From an uncultured Paracoccaceae bacterium (lineage in GTDB: Bacteria; Pseudomonadota; Alphaproteobacteria; Rhodobacterales; Rhodobacteraceae), in NCBI GenBank assembly GCA_943787985.1, contig CALSOO010000006.1, forward strand, positions 372,001 through 436,000: DNA of 64,000 bases, given 5' to 3'. Both the position numbers and the translations under genes were made by a program. Numbering within the stretch: the stretch's first letter is position 1; every line of letters begins with the position of its first letter. Shown here piece after piece: positions 36,992 to 44,804 of this stretch. The notes beneath the pieces were generated by a model, which searched no databases, was not told the origin of the DNA, and was given only the letters and a program-made list of their open reading frames with translations.

Positions 36992-39048
36992 GGCAAATGT
37001 ACAAGCGTGCTGCGTGCCTGGGCACAATCAATCACAGCCTTGCGCATGTCTTCGACACTCAGAGGTTTGCCAAAATAGAACCCCTGTACCGTTGAGCACC
37101 CCTCCTGTTCGAGGAACTCGAGCTCTTCATCTGTTTCGCAGCCTTCGGCCAGAACAGGGATATCCATAGCCTGTCCGATCAGAACTGTGGCGCGCACAAT
37201 GGCGGCGCGCTGAGGGGTCAAATGCACGTCTTGTACAAAGCTCCGGTCAATTTTGATCTTGTCAAAAGGAAATGCCTGCAAGGTCGCAAGCGATGAATAG
37301 CCCGTTCCAAAGTCGTCCATCGCGATCTTGATACCCATAACCTTCAATTGATGCACAACCCGCAGGGCGTGGTCCTGATCGTCGATGATGCTGGCCTCGG
37401 TGATTTCGAGTTCCAACCGGTTCGGTGGCAAACGGGTCTCGAACAATATGTCTGAAACGGTTTCTATAAAGGAGGGCTGTATCAACTGTTGGGGGGCCAC
37501 ATTCACCGCGATGCTCAATGGCTCCTGCCAACCGGCGGCTTCTTTGCACGCGGTGCGCAGCACCCACAATCCGATGTCGCGGATCATTCCTGTCTCTTCG
37601 GCGATCGGGATAAATTCCGCGGGGGAAATGAATCCACGCTCGGGATGGGTCCATCGTAAGAGCACTTCAAAACCAACAAGATTGCGTGACGGCAAAATAT
37701 TCTGCTTTTGGTAGACCAGATGGAACTGGTTTCTGGACACCGCATGACGCAAGTCGTTCTGCAATTCCAATCTGCTGCGCGATTGCGCTTCCATGTCCGG
37801 ATTAAAGCATTGCGCTTTTTGGTCCGAGTTTGACTTGGCAAAAAACATTGCGATGGCAGACTTGCGCATCAGGCTTTCAGCGTCGCGACCCTCGGTGACA
37901 GAGCTTACGGCCCCGACAGACGCGGTCACCAAAAGCGGGGTTTCCGTGCTCTCGAAGGGTTCCTTCAAGTAGGATAGTATCCGCTCGGCGGTGGCCAAAC
38001 CTTGGGACGTGCGCGTTATCGCACCCGCCAGGATCACAAACTCGTCGCTGGCCACACGGTATACATCTGCACTTGGGCCTGCCTCTTCCTGGAGGCGTTG
38101 CGTGACTTCAGTCAGAACCAAATCGCCAGTGCCGCGCGCGTACAATTCGTTTACGTTCTTGAAGGTATCCAAATTCACGGTGAATACAGTCAACTGTTGG
38201 GTTGGAGTGTCCGCGAGCGTGCGTGTCCACGCCTCAAGATCTGCAAATAGCGCCGAGCGATTGGGCAGTCCGGTCAACCCGTCATGCAAGGAAACAGACC
38301 GTAATTCTCTGCGGTTTTCGCTCAACATGCTTTGTTCAATGAACAAGGCCGCAAACCCCATGAGAAACAAAGTCGCGACAACCGTAGAAACCACAAATCC
38401 GAGGGTCAGTTCGGAAATTGCCTGGTCGGGGGTTTCGATCAGCGGGCTCAGCTCGATCGTAAAGGCGCTCATCCCGACAAAGTGCATGGAACAAATGGCC
38501 AGAACCATAGCAATGGCCGCGCCAAGCCAACACAGACGCGTCACAGGAAACTCGATACGGTGATATGCAATTGCGCCAAGGCCGGTGCCCAACACGACAG
38601 ATGCAAGAACATAAGAAGGGTTCCAAACCAAATCGCCAGGAAGCACATATGCAGACATCCCCAGGTAATGCATGATGCTCACAGTGGTTCCGAACAAGAT
38701 GCCGCTGTGCAAAAAGCGCCACTTGTTCTGGCTCAGGACGATGGTGAAGTTGGTCGCCATCGTACCGATCACCGCAATGGCAAGGGAAAGAGTGGTCAAA
38801 TAGGGGTCATACCCGTGGGGCATGCCGGAGTCGAAGGCGAGCATCGCAATAAAGTGCGTCGCCCAAATGGTGACAGCCGAAATGACACTTGTGAGAACAA
38901 CCAACCCCTTGCGCGCCCGCGAACGGGACGTCGCAACGCGGCGCAACAAGAGCGCTGTCAAACACGCACCGGTCACACCGACCATAACGGCCAGGATCAC
39001 CATCGGTTGGTTGTGCTGTTGCGTAATGCATTCGTAGATGCGGTACAT
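36976..39048 (-). CDS. MHYT-sensor GGDEF-EAL protein, probable c-di-GMP phosphodiesterase
   Basis: A 690-residue integral-membrane signalling protein. An MHYT sensor occupies about 15-235 with three copies of the motif (WATHFIAM at 62-69, IMHYLGM at 125-131, SMHFVGM at 187-193), thought to bind copper and sense oxygen, CO or NO. A GGDEF domain follows at about 250-415, but its active site reads ASDEF (333-337), so it probably cannot make c-di-GMP. The EAL domain at about 430-680 keeps its catalytic set: EVL at 461-463, NVAPQQL, ELEITEASI, DDFGTGYSS, KIDRSFV. The ATG at 39048 follows AGGGAAACGA. Confidence 0.9.
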   Translation of the reverse strand: MYRIYECITQQHNQPMVILAVMVGVTGACLTALLLRRVATSRSRARKGLVVLTSVISAVTIWATHFIAMLAFDSGMPHGYDPYLTTLSLAIAVIGTMATNFTIVLSQNKWRFLHSGILFGTTVSIMHYLGMSAYVLPGDLVWNPSYVLASVVLGTGLGAIAYHRIEFPVTRLCWLGAAIAMVLAICSMHFVGMSAFTIELSPLIETPDQAISELTLGFVVSTVVATLFLMGFAALFIEQSMLSENRRELRSVSLHDGLTGLPNRSALFADLEAWTRTLADTPTQQLTVFTVNLDTFKNVNELYARGTGDLVLTEVTQRLQEEAGPSADVYRVASDEFVILAGAITRTSQGLATAERILSYLKEPFESTETPLLVTASVGAVSSVTEGRDAESLMRKSAIAMFFAKSNSDQKAQCFNPDMEAQSRSRLELQNDLRHAVSRNQFHLVYQKQNILPSRNLVGFEVLLRWTHPERGFISPAEFIPIAEETGMIRDIGLWVLRTACKEAAGWQEPLSIAVNVAPQQLIQPSFIETVSDILFETRLPPNRLELEITEASIIDDQDHALRVVHQLKVMGIKIAMDDFGTGYSSLATLQAFPFDKIKIDRSFVQDVHLTPQRAAIVRATVLIGQAMDIPVLAEGCETDEELEFLEQEGCSTVQGFYFGKPLSVEDMRKAVIDCAQARSTLVHLPQSKA

Positions 39049-39389
39049 TCGTTTCCCTGTTGCTTGTCTGAGCACCTTCAAAACACAAAGCCGTAAATGA
39101 AGTGTTCGTGCCCGATCAGAATCGCATCAATAATTCAAAAGAGAGGCGTCGAAATAAGATGGAGCCAGCCCGATTTTCGAGCGCTGCTCCTGTATCTGAC
39201 TAAAGTTTGTTTCGAATTTTTGACAACTCCCGTCCGATCAGGCGGATTGTTCTGGAAAGTCGATACAATGCCCCATTTTGGCCCATTTCCTGACCCATCG
39301 CAGTCACGCGAATCACAGCATCTGAACGCACTGCTTCACTAGCGCCTTTGCTGCACACTTGGCGCTTCACACCATGGGGATGGAAAAAA
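39049..39389. other. Intergenic region between the MHYT-EAL and Hint genes
   Basis: About 340 bases with no supported gene. It is the divergent promoter region of both neighbours. A perfect TTGACA sits at 39220-39225 on the plus strand, but no good -10 box follows at the right distance. A plus-strand open frame at 39097-39342 has no start-site support or recognisable protein features. Confidence 0.5.
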
Positions 39390-40052
39390 ATGTTTGGTTG
39401 GAAAAACAAAACACACGCAATGACACAGCGAATGGTGGAACAGACCGGCGCATATGACGGCGGCGTCTTTAATGCCACAACACACGGGCTGCTGAGCGGC
39501 ACACGGGTTGCATCAACTTTGGGATGGCGCTCTATCGACGCGCTCGCAATCGGTGACGAGGTGCTGACGTTCGACAATGGCACGCAAAAAATATCAGAGA
39601 TTCGCCGCTCTACATTGTGGGCAGACGCAACATTGGTTCCGGCGCACATGTGGCCGGTGTTCGTCCCCGCCGGAGCTCTTGGCAACCGCATTGACATGAC
39701 GGTTTTGCCCGAGCAGGGGTTGATGATCGAAAGCGAGGCGGCCCTGGACCAACACGGTGATCCATTCGCAGTTGTTCCAGCCTTTGCACTTGATGGTATG
39801 CGCGGTGTGATCCGTCAGGCCCCGCGCCAGAAAATGGAAGTCATCACGTTGTTCTTTGAACAGGATCAAGTTGTCTACACCGAAGGCTCCATGCTGTCGT
39901 ATTGCCCGCGCGCACATATGTCCCTTAGCGACATTGTGGACAACACTGCACGCCCCTACGAGATGCTCAAAGCGTCCGACGCGTCCTTCCTCGCGGAATG
40001 CATCATCGTTGAGGACCACTTTGCAGAATATGAATTCGACATCGCCTGCTGA
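39390..40052 (+). CDS. Stand-alone Hint-domain protein
   Basis: A 220-residue protein whose middle is a Hint (hedgehog/intein) domain: GLLSGTRVASTLGWRSIDALAIGDEVLTFDNGTQKISEI (about 36-75) has the block A-like start with Ser rather than Cys at the nucleophile position. The C-terminal half is unassigned. Roseobacters carry families of such proteins, sometimes linked to secretion. No C-terminal intein motif (HN followed by C/S/T) is obvious, so splicing is unlikely. The ATG at 39390 follows a purine-rich stretch. A strong terminator at 40202 closes the unit. Confidence 0.75.
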   Translation: MFGWKNKTHAMTQRMVEQTGAYDGGVFNATTHGLLSGTRVASTLGWRSIDALAIGDEVLTFDNGTQKISEIRRSTLWADATLVPAHMWPVFVPAGALGNRIDMTVLPEQGLMIESEAALDQHGDPFAVVPAFALDGMRGVIRQAPRQKMEVITLFFEQDQVVYTEGSMLSYCPRAHMSLSDIVDNTARPYEMLKASDASFLAECIIVEDHFAEYEFDIAC

Positions 40053-40201
40053 TTTCAGAATTTGACCGCCGCACTCTGGTGACAGGTCATCCGTTCTCTG
40101 TGCTCGGCCGCTGGTTCGCCCAGACTCCGCCCCCAATGCCGGAGCAGGTTGGGCACAGAGACCCATAAATATCAGCGTTGCATCCCCGCGCTTGTCCACT
40201 G

Positions 40202-40230
40202 AAGGGCCCTCAGTTTTGAGGGCCCTTTTT
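40202..40230 (+). terminator. Rho-independent terminator after the Hint gene
   Basis: AAGGGCCCTCA (40202-40212) and TGAGGGCCCTT (40217-40227) form a perfect 11-bp stem with a GTTT loop and a T-run. It is 150 bases past the Hint stop; nothing else is visible in that spacer. Confidence 0.92.
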
Positions 40231-40280
40231 GCGACACAGACACAATCACGCGCGATTTCAAACTCGGCACAAATGGATAG

Positions 40281-40313
40281 TTGCCAATTTGTCTACCAAG
40301 TAGTAGATAGACA
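40281..40313 (+). promoter_or_regulatory. Promoter with an embedded TetR-type operator, start of the cupin-FAD-TetR-HCCA operon
   Basis: TTGCCA (40281-40286) and TAGATA (40304-40309) are 17 bases apart, a good -35/-10 pair. Between and over them lies nested dyad symmetry: TGTCTA (40290-40295)/TAGACA (40308-40313), TCTAC (40292-40296)/GTAGA (40303-40307) and CTAC-CAA-GTAG (40293-40303). A TetR gene is third in the operon, so feedback repression at this site is likely. Confidence 0.65.
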
Positions 40314-40404
40314 GCGGAATGCCGAAATGGCCGCCGCAAAAGAGCGACACCAAAGGCACCCGCATCTTCACCTACTGACCGACCTCGCAAAAAAGGGATC
40401 CCCG

Positions 40405-41073
40405 ATGGAACTCAACGCCGATTTTTCGAAACGTGTGATCGTGCACTCTGACGATGTGGACTGGCAGGCCTCCCCGATGGCCGGAGTGGACCGGCGGATG
40501 CTGGACCGGATCGGCGGTGAAGTCGCGCGCGCGACGACCATCGTGCGCTATGCGCCGCACAGCAAGTTTTCGGCGCACACGCACACAGGCGGCGAAGAAT
40601 TTATCGTTCTGGATGGCGTCTTTCAGGATGAGCACGGCGACTTCCCGACGGGCACCTATGTGCGCAACCCTCCCACGACGTCGCACACGCCTGGCTCGGA
40701 TGGCGGATGCATAATCTTTGTCAAACTCTGGCAGTTCGACATGGCGGATCGCACCCAGTTCCGCAAAACGATGGCTGATGAATTGGGCGCACCCTCCAAC
40801 GGGGTCGCCACCGCAATCCTGCACAAAGACGACATGGAAACAGTGATCTACAGTGAGCTGGGTGCAGGGGCTGTGTTGGAGCAGGACGCGGTGGGCGGTT
40901 TGGAGCTGTTGGTGATCTCGGGCTCTTTAGAAGAGAGCGGGAATGCTTTGCAAAAAGGGTCATGGCTGCGCCTTCCGGAGGGCAGCCGCCTTAGGGCCGT
41001 GGCAGGATCAGGCGGTGCAAAGGTCTGGATGAAAACCGGACATCTGAAACACGCCAAAGCGCCCGTGACCTGA
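40405..41073 (+). CDS. ChrR-like double-cupin protein
   Basis: A 222-residue cytosolic protein with two cupin barrels of the ChrR anti-sigma C-terminal type. The first keeps metal ligands in [35 protein letters not shown] (HxH, Glu); the second ([28 protein letters not shown]) has lost them. There is no N-terminal zinc anti-sigma domain and no sigma gene beside it, so it is probably not an anti-sigma factor. The ATG at 40405 lies downstream of the mapped promoter; an earlier in-frame start at 40273 would precede it. First gene of the TetR-controlled operon. Confidence 0.82.
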   Translation: MELNADFSKRVIVHSDDVDWQASPMAGVDRRMLDRIGGEVARATTIVRYAPHSKFSAHTHTGGEEFIVLDGVFQDEHGDFPTGTYVRNPPTTSHTPGSDGGCIIFVKLWQFDMADRTQFRKTMADELGAPSNGVATAILHKDDMETVIYSELGAGAVLEQDAVGGLELLVISGSLEESGNALQKGSWLRLPEGSRLRAVAGSGGAKVWMKTGHLKHAKAPVT

Positions 41074-41133
41074 CATGTGCGAGGCCGCGCTGCCTGACCC
41101 CCTGAACAACAGTTTGCTACGAAAGCGGTTCAA

Positions 41134-42210
41134 TTGAAATGTGATGTTCTGATCATCGGTGGCGGATTGGCGGGGCTTGCGCTGGCGGATGGTCTGTCGC
41201 GCGCGGGGGTCGATTTCCAACTGCTGGAAGCACGCTCCCGACTTGGAGGGCGCATCCTGAACGCACAGGTGGAGGGCGCGCAATTCGATCTGGGACCAGC
41301 GTGGTTCTGGCCGGAGCGGCCACGGATGGATGCATTGGTCAAGCGATTGGGACTGGAGCGGTTCGAGCAGCACAGCACAGGTGATCTGGTGTTCGAAAAT
41401 CAGAACGGGCAGGTGCAAAAAGGACAAGGGTTTGCATCCATGCAAGGATCGTGGCGGCTTGAGGGCGGATTTGGCGCGCTGATAGATACGCTCGCGTATG
41501 GATTGCCGGCGAACAGAGTGCACCGTGATGCGGTTGTGACGCAGTTGGCGCAGACCGCGGACACCATCACCGCAACCTGTGCCCATGGAACCGGGATCGA
41601 GGCCCGAAAAGTCGTGCTCGCCACCCCGCCGCGCATCGCGTCTCAGATGCATTTCACACCTGATTTGCAAGCACAGGCGCAGGATGCCATGCAAAACGTC
41701 AGCACGTGGATGGCAGGGCAGGCCAAAGCGGTCGCGGTCTATGACACAGGATTTTGGCGTCAGGCAGGACTGTCAGGAGATGCGAGCAGCCGCCATGGGC
41801 CACTGGTGGAAATCCACGATGCCTCACCGACGGCGGCGTCCGGCACAGACGGGCCAAGTGCGTTGTTCGGGTTCATCGGGGTCCCGCCGCAGCACCGCAC
41901 GGACAAGAGTGGACTGAGCGCCGCCATCATCGCCCAACTGGTGCGGTTGTTCGGGCCTCAAGCCGCGACGCCCAAGGCGCTTTTTGTACAAGACTGGGCG
42001 TTTGAGACCTTGACCGCGACCCAAGCAGACCACGCACCGCTTTATGCGCACCCGACGTATGGATTGCCCGCCGCGCTATCGGACCTGTGGGACGGGCGCC
42101 TGATTTTTGGAGGCACCGAAGTGGCCACGCAGTTTGGGGGCTACCTTGAAGGGGCTCTGGAAGCCGCAGAGCACGCATTCAAAAACTGCACAGCAGACGT
42201 GCAAGGGTAA
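41134..42210 (+). CDS. FAD-dependent amine-oxidase-like oxidoreductase
   Basis: A 358-residue flavoprotein. The dinucleotide-binding motif DVLIIGGGLAGLALADGLSRAGVDFQLLEARSRLGGRI (about 4-41) and the C-terminal GRLIFGGTEVATQFGGYLEGALEAAE are those of the monoamine oxidase/phytoene desaturase superfamily. At 358 residues it is shorter than typical amine oxidases (about 450). The substrate is unknown. The start appears to be TTG (LKCDVLIIGGG), since no ATG or GTG lies before the FAD motif. It follows the cupin gene by 60 bases and precedes the TetR gene by 15. Confidence 0.85.
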   Translation: MKCDVLIIGGGLAGLALADGLSRAGVDFQLLEARSRLGGRILNAQVEGAQFDLGPAWFWPERPRMDALVKRLGLERFEQHSTGDLVFENQNGQVQKGQGFASMQGSWRLEGGFGALIDTLAYGLPANRVHRDAVVTQLAQTADTITATCAHGTGIEARKVVLATPPRIASQMHFTPDLQAQAQDAMQNVSTWMAGQAKAVAVYDTGFWRQAGLSGDASSRHGPLVEIHDASPTAASGTDGPSALFGFIGVPPQHRTDKSGLSAAIIAQLVRLFGPQAATPKALFVQDWAFETLTATQADHAPLYAHPTYGLPAALSDLWDGRLIFGGTEVATQFGGYLEGALEAAEHAFKNCTADVQG

Positions 42211-42225
42211 GGGTAAGGGTTCAAA

Positions 42226-42795
42226 ATGGTGAAAGATACGAAAACGGCGCTTCTGGACTCTGCGGAAGCTGCCGCGCGACGGGTTGGGTTTGACGGGTTC
42301 AGCTACGCGGACCTCGCGCAGGATGTGGGCATCCGCAAAGCCTCGATCCATCACCATTTCCCCAGCAAAGCGACCCTGTCCGGGGCACTGATGGCGCGCT
42401 ATGCCCGCCGGATGGAGGCCGCCTGCGCAGACATTGATGCGGCGCGGGGCACTGGAGGTGCAAGGCTCAAGGCGCTCGTTCAACTTTACCGTGCGGCGCT
42501 GGGCGACGGGACGCAACTGTGCCTGTGCGTGGCGTTTTCGATCAGCCGCGACCACCTGAGTGCGGACACTTTGCGCGAAGTCACTCAATTTCGGGGTATA
42601 ACCCTGCAGTGGCTCCAAACCGTGTTTGCACTTGGAGGTTCCGATGGCTCGATCCACGCGGTACAGGACACACAGATCGAAGCGGCAAGCACGCTTGCAC
42701 TGCTGGAAGGCGCACAACTGGCCGCACGAACCCAACACGATTTGGGCCGGTTCGACATGGCTGTATCGCTGCTTGAGAAGCGGATAAGTTCATGA
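42226..42795 (+). CDS. TetR-family regulator, NemR-like
   Basis: A 189-residue repressor with an N-terminal helix-turn-helix (FSYADLAQDVGIRKASIHHHFPSKATL, about 25-51). The effector domain resembles the NemR group. Cysteines 99 and 101 sit in GTQLCLCVAFSISRD, the region where NemR-like proteins carry electrophile- or chlorine-reactive cysteines. I infer, without proof, redox or electrophile sensing. It is inside the operon it probably controls via the dyad at 40290-40313, and overlaps the following gene by 4 bases. Confidence 0.9.
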   Translation: MVKDTKTALLDSAEAAARRVGFDGFSYADLAQDVGIRKASIHHHFPSKATLSGALMARYARRMEAACADIDAARGTGGARLKALVQLYRAALGDGTQLCLCVAFSISRDHLSADTLREVTQFRGITLQWLQTVFALGGSDGSIHAVQDTQIEAASTLALLEGAQLAARTQHDLGRFDMAVSLLEKRISS

Positions 42796-43421
42796 AAAAT
42801 ATCGAATATTTCTATTCTGCCCATTCGGCATTTGCCTACATCGGATCGGAAAAACTCAACGAGATCTGCGTGACCCATGGCGCGAAACTGATCCACCGGC
42901 CAATCGCTTTGTCCCCCGTTGTCGAGGCTGTGGGCGGTCTATCCTTTGCCGCGCGGACACAGGCGCATGTGGATTATTATTTCGGACGCGAAATTGAACG
43001 TTGGGCAGAACTGCGCGGGGTCGATATCCTGAGCCACCGCCCGACGCACCATGACAACGCGCTGGAGCTGTCCAACGGCATGCTCATCGCGTCGCTGGAC
43101 ACGGACGTCGACACAGACGCGCTGGCCCACGCGGTTTTGCGAGCGCATTGGCGTGACGATATCGACCTGTGTGACCCTGCTGCGCTGACGCAGGCTGCAG
43201 CACAGGTGAATGTGGACGCCAAACCGTTGCTCGACGCAGCCCTTGGCGCGGGCGTGCAAGCCCGGCATCATGCCAACACTCAAGAGGCGATTGCGCGCAA
43301 TGTCTTCGGCTCCCCGACCTATGTGGTGGACGGGGACATGTTCTATGGGCAGGATCATCTGGAACTGGTCGCGCGCGCGCTTCACAGGCCATTTGCGCCG
43401 TCGCGGTTCAAAAACCCCTAG
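42792..43421 (+). CDS. DsbA-fold 2-hydroxychromene-2-carboxylate isomerase-like protein
   Basis: A 209-residue thioredoxin-superfamily protein of the HCCA isomerase/kappa-class GST group. The N-terminal YFYSAHSAFAYIGSEKL replaces the CxxC of DsbA with a serine region (Ser9/Ser12), as in GSH-using HCCA isomerases. The C-terminal FGSPTYVVDGDMFYGQDHLELVARAL is the family signature. Relatives isomerise aromatic breakdown products or conjugate glutathione. ATG start overlaps the TetR stop by 4 bases. Last gene of the operon; it nearly abuts the convergent phnM. Confidence 0.88.
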   Translation: MKNIEYFYSAHSAFAYIGSEKLNEICVTHGAKLIHRPIALSPVVEAVGGLSFAARTQAHVDYYFGREIERWAELRGVDILSHRPTHHDNALELSNGMLIASLDTDVDTDALAHAVLRAHWRDDIDLCDPAALTQAAAQVNVDAKPLLDAALGAGVQARHHANTQEAIARNVFGSPTYVVDGDMFYGQDHLELVARALHRPFAPSRFKNP

Positions 43422-43431
43422 GGGCCTGAGC

Positions 43432-44577
43432 CTAGGCGACTTGGAGGCCAGCGTGCCACGCACCTTTCAAAACGGGAAAGCCGCCTTGTAGCGAAAACTG
43501 GATAACATCGGCGCGCAATCCGACCTCAAGGCGGCCGCGATCATGCAAGTCAACAGCGCGCGCAGGGGTCGCCGTGACCGTCGCGATCCCACGCGCCATG
43601 TCGCCCCAAAGCGCGCCAAGCTGAACAGCGCCCATCAACAAGGACGCAGGGACATAATCAGAGGACAGCATGTCCAACCGGTCGAGTTGGGCAAGCTCTT
43701 GTGCGGCGACATTGCCCGAATGGGACGCCCCGCGCACCAGATTGGGCGCGCCCATCATGGTGCGGATATTGCTGGCGTGGCAGGCCTGCGCCGCCTCTAC
43801 GGTGGTGGGGAATTCCGCGATGGTGATGCCGTGTGCATGGCTCGATGCGACTTGAGCCGCTGTGGTGTCGTCGTGGCTGGCCAGTGTGGCGCCGAAACGG
43901 GTGGCGGCAGCCACGGTTGCGGCTTCGTGCGCCGTTCCGAATTCCGCCTGCAAACCGCGCAAAAAAGCGACGTAGGGGTCGAATTCCGCAGGATCAAGCC
44001 CGTGTTTGCCACACACATATGCCTTGTATTTCTCCATGTCGCTGAACTGGCGCTGTCCGGGCGTGTGGTCCATCATCGACACGATGCCGATGCGATCTGC
44101 CACGCTGAATTCAGCCAGTTCTTCGATCAGGGTCTGCGAACACGTTTCGGCGCGCAGGTGAATGTGGTGCGAAATACGCAAGGCACCGGCGGCGCGCATC
44201 CCTTCGATTTCATCCGTCATTTGGCGGGCATATCGGTCATAGCGTTTGGACATCGTGGTCACGATGGAACCGACGCGGATCGCATCGAACACGGTCGTGA
44301 CGCCGGTGCCTGCCATTTCGCGGTCATGGGCAAGGATTGCGGCACCGTGGGGCCAATGTACTTTGGGGCGGGGGGACAAGTGCCGCTCCAGGTTATCGGT
44401 GTGCAATTCGACCAACCCGGGGGCAAGGAAATCGCCCTGCGCATCGATGGCGCCGGGCGGCACCCGAGTGCCGTGATCAATAGAAGCGATGCGGCCGTTG
44501 GACAGGCGGAGACTGCCGGTTACGACCTCGTCGCCCAAAATGATGCGCGCATTGCCAAAACTCACCTGATCATTCAT
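43432..44577 (-). CDS. phnM: Alpha-D-ribose 1-methylphosphonate 5-triphosphate diphosphatase
   Basis: Removes pyrophosphate from ribose methylphosphonate triphosphate, the step before the C-P lyase PhnJ. The 381-residue amidohydrolase has the PhnM signature APGLVELHTDNLERHLSPRP (about 50-69) with metal-binding His/Asn, plus MMDHTPGQRQF and LASHDDTTAAQVASSHAHG. The ATG at 44577 (MNDQVSFGNARI) has GGGAG upstream. No other phn gene is in the window, so either the rest of the C-P lyase operon is elsewhere or the enzyme serves alone. It converges on the HCCA isomerase gene. Confidence 0.93.
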   Translation of the reverse strand: MNDQVSFGNARIILGDEVVTGSLRLSNGRIASIDHGTRVPPGAIDAQGDFLAPGLVELHTDNLERHLSPRPKVHWPHGAAILAHDREMAGTGVTTVFDAIRVGSIVTTMSKRYDRYARQMTDEIEGMRAAGALRISHHIHLRAETCSQTLIEELAEFSVADRIGIVSMMDHTPGQRQFSDMEKYKAYVCGKHGLDPAEFDPYVAFLRGLQAEFGTAHEAATVAAATRFGATLASHDDTTAAQVASSHAHGITIAEFPTTVEAAQACHASNIRTMMGAPNLVRGASHSGNVAAQELAQLDRLDMLSSDYVPASLLMGAVQLGALWGDMARGIATVTATPARAVDLHDRGRLEVGLRADVIQFSLQGGFPVLKGAWHAGLQVA

Positions 44578-44661
44578 ATCGGGCGCTCCCAATGTTACCG
44601 CTGTCACTGGCCCACCATCGTTGATGCAGTAAATCATTGCAATCGTTGAAAATGCTTGGTG

Positions 44662-44676
44662 TTAACGTCCTGTTAA
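44662..44676. promoter_or_regulatory. TTAA-N7-TTAA, CtrA-type box upstream of phnM
   Basis: TTAACGTCCTGTTAA matches the full CtrA-type consensus TTAA-N7-TTAA and lies 85 bases upstream of the phnM start, in the only promoter region available to that gene. The motif is A+T-rich and short, so a chance match is possible. Confidence 0.4.
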
Positions 44677-44682
44677 TAAACG

Positions 44683-44708
44683 AAAATGTTTCGCGTGCGA
44701 AACATTTT
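44683..44708. repeat. Inverted repeat with 12-bp arms between the cytochrome gene and phnM
   Basis: AAAATGTTTCGC (44683-44694) and GCGAAACATTTT (44697-44708) are perfect complements with only GT between. On the minus strand it could act as a terminator for the cytochrome gene, since its 3' arm ends in TTTT and is followed by CGTTTATT. It could equally be an operator for phnM. It resembles parS (TGTTTCACGTGAAACA) but has two extra central bases. Confidence 0.65.
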
Positions 44709-44804
44709 GAGCGGCGCGTACCCGTTAGGGTCATCCAGGCGCTCCACACCGCGTAGACCGCTCGAAGGGTGTGGCAGAGTTCGGGGTGCACCCGTTCTCC
44801 TGCG

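Noticed and set aside
39097..39342. Plus-strand open frame of 81 codons upstream of the Hint gene
   Set aside because: No Shine-Dalgarno sequence, no recognisable features, and it lies in a divergent promoter region.
40273..40404. Earlier start for the ChrR-like cupin gene
   Set aside because: It would lie upstream of the inferred promoter and transcription start and adds non-cupin residues.
43543..44649. 368-codon open frame opposite phnM
   Set aside because: Antisense shadow; phnM on the other strand has intact catalytic motifs.
44683..44708. Possible parS site
   Set aside because: The core reads TGTTTCGCGTGCGAAACA; parS is TGTTTCACGTGAAACA. Two extra central bases and no parAB genes nearby.
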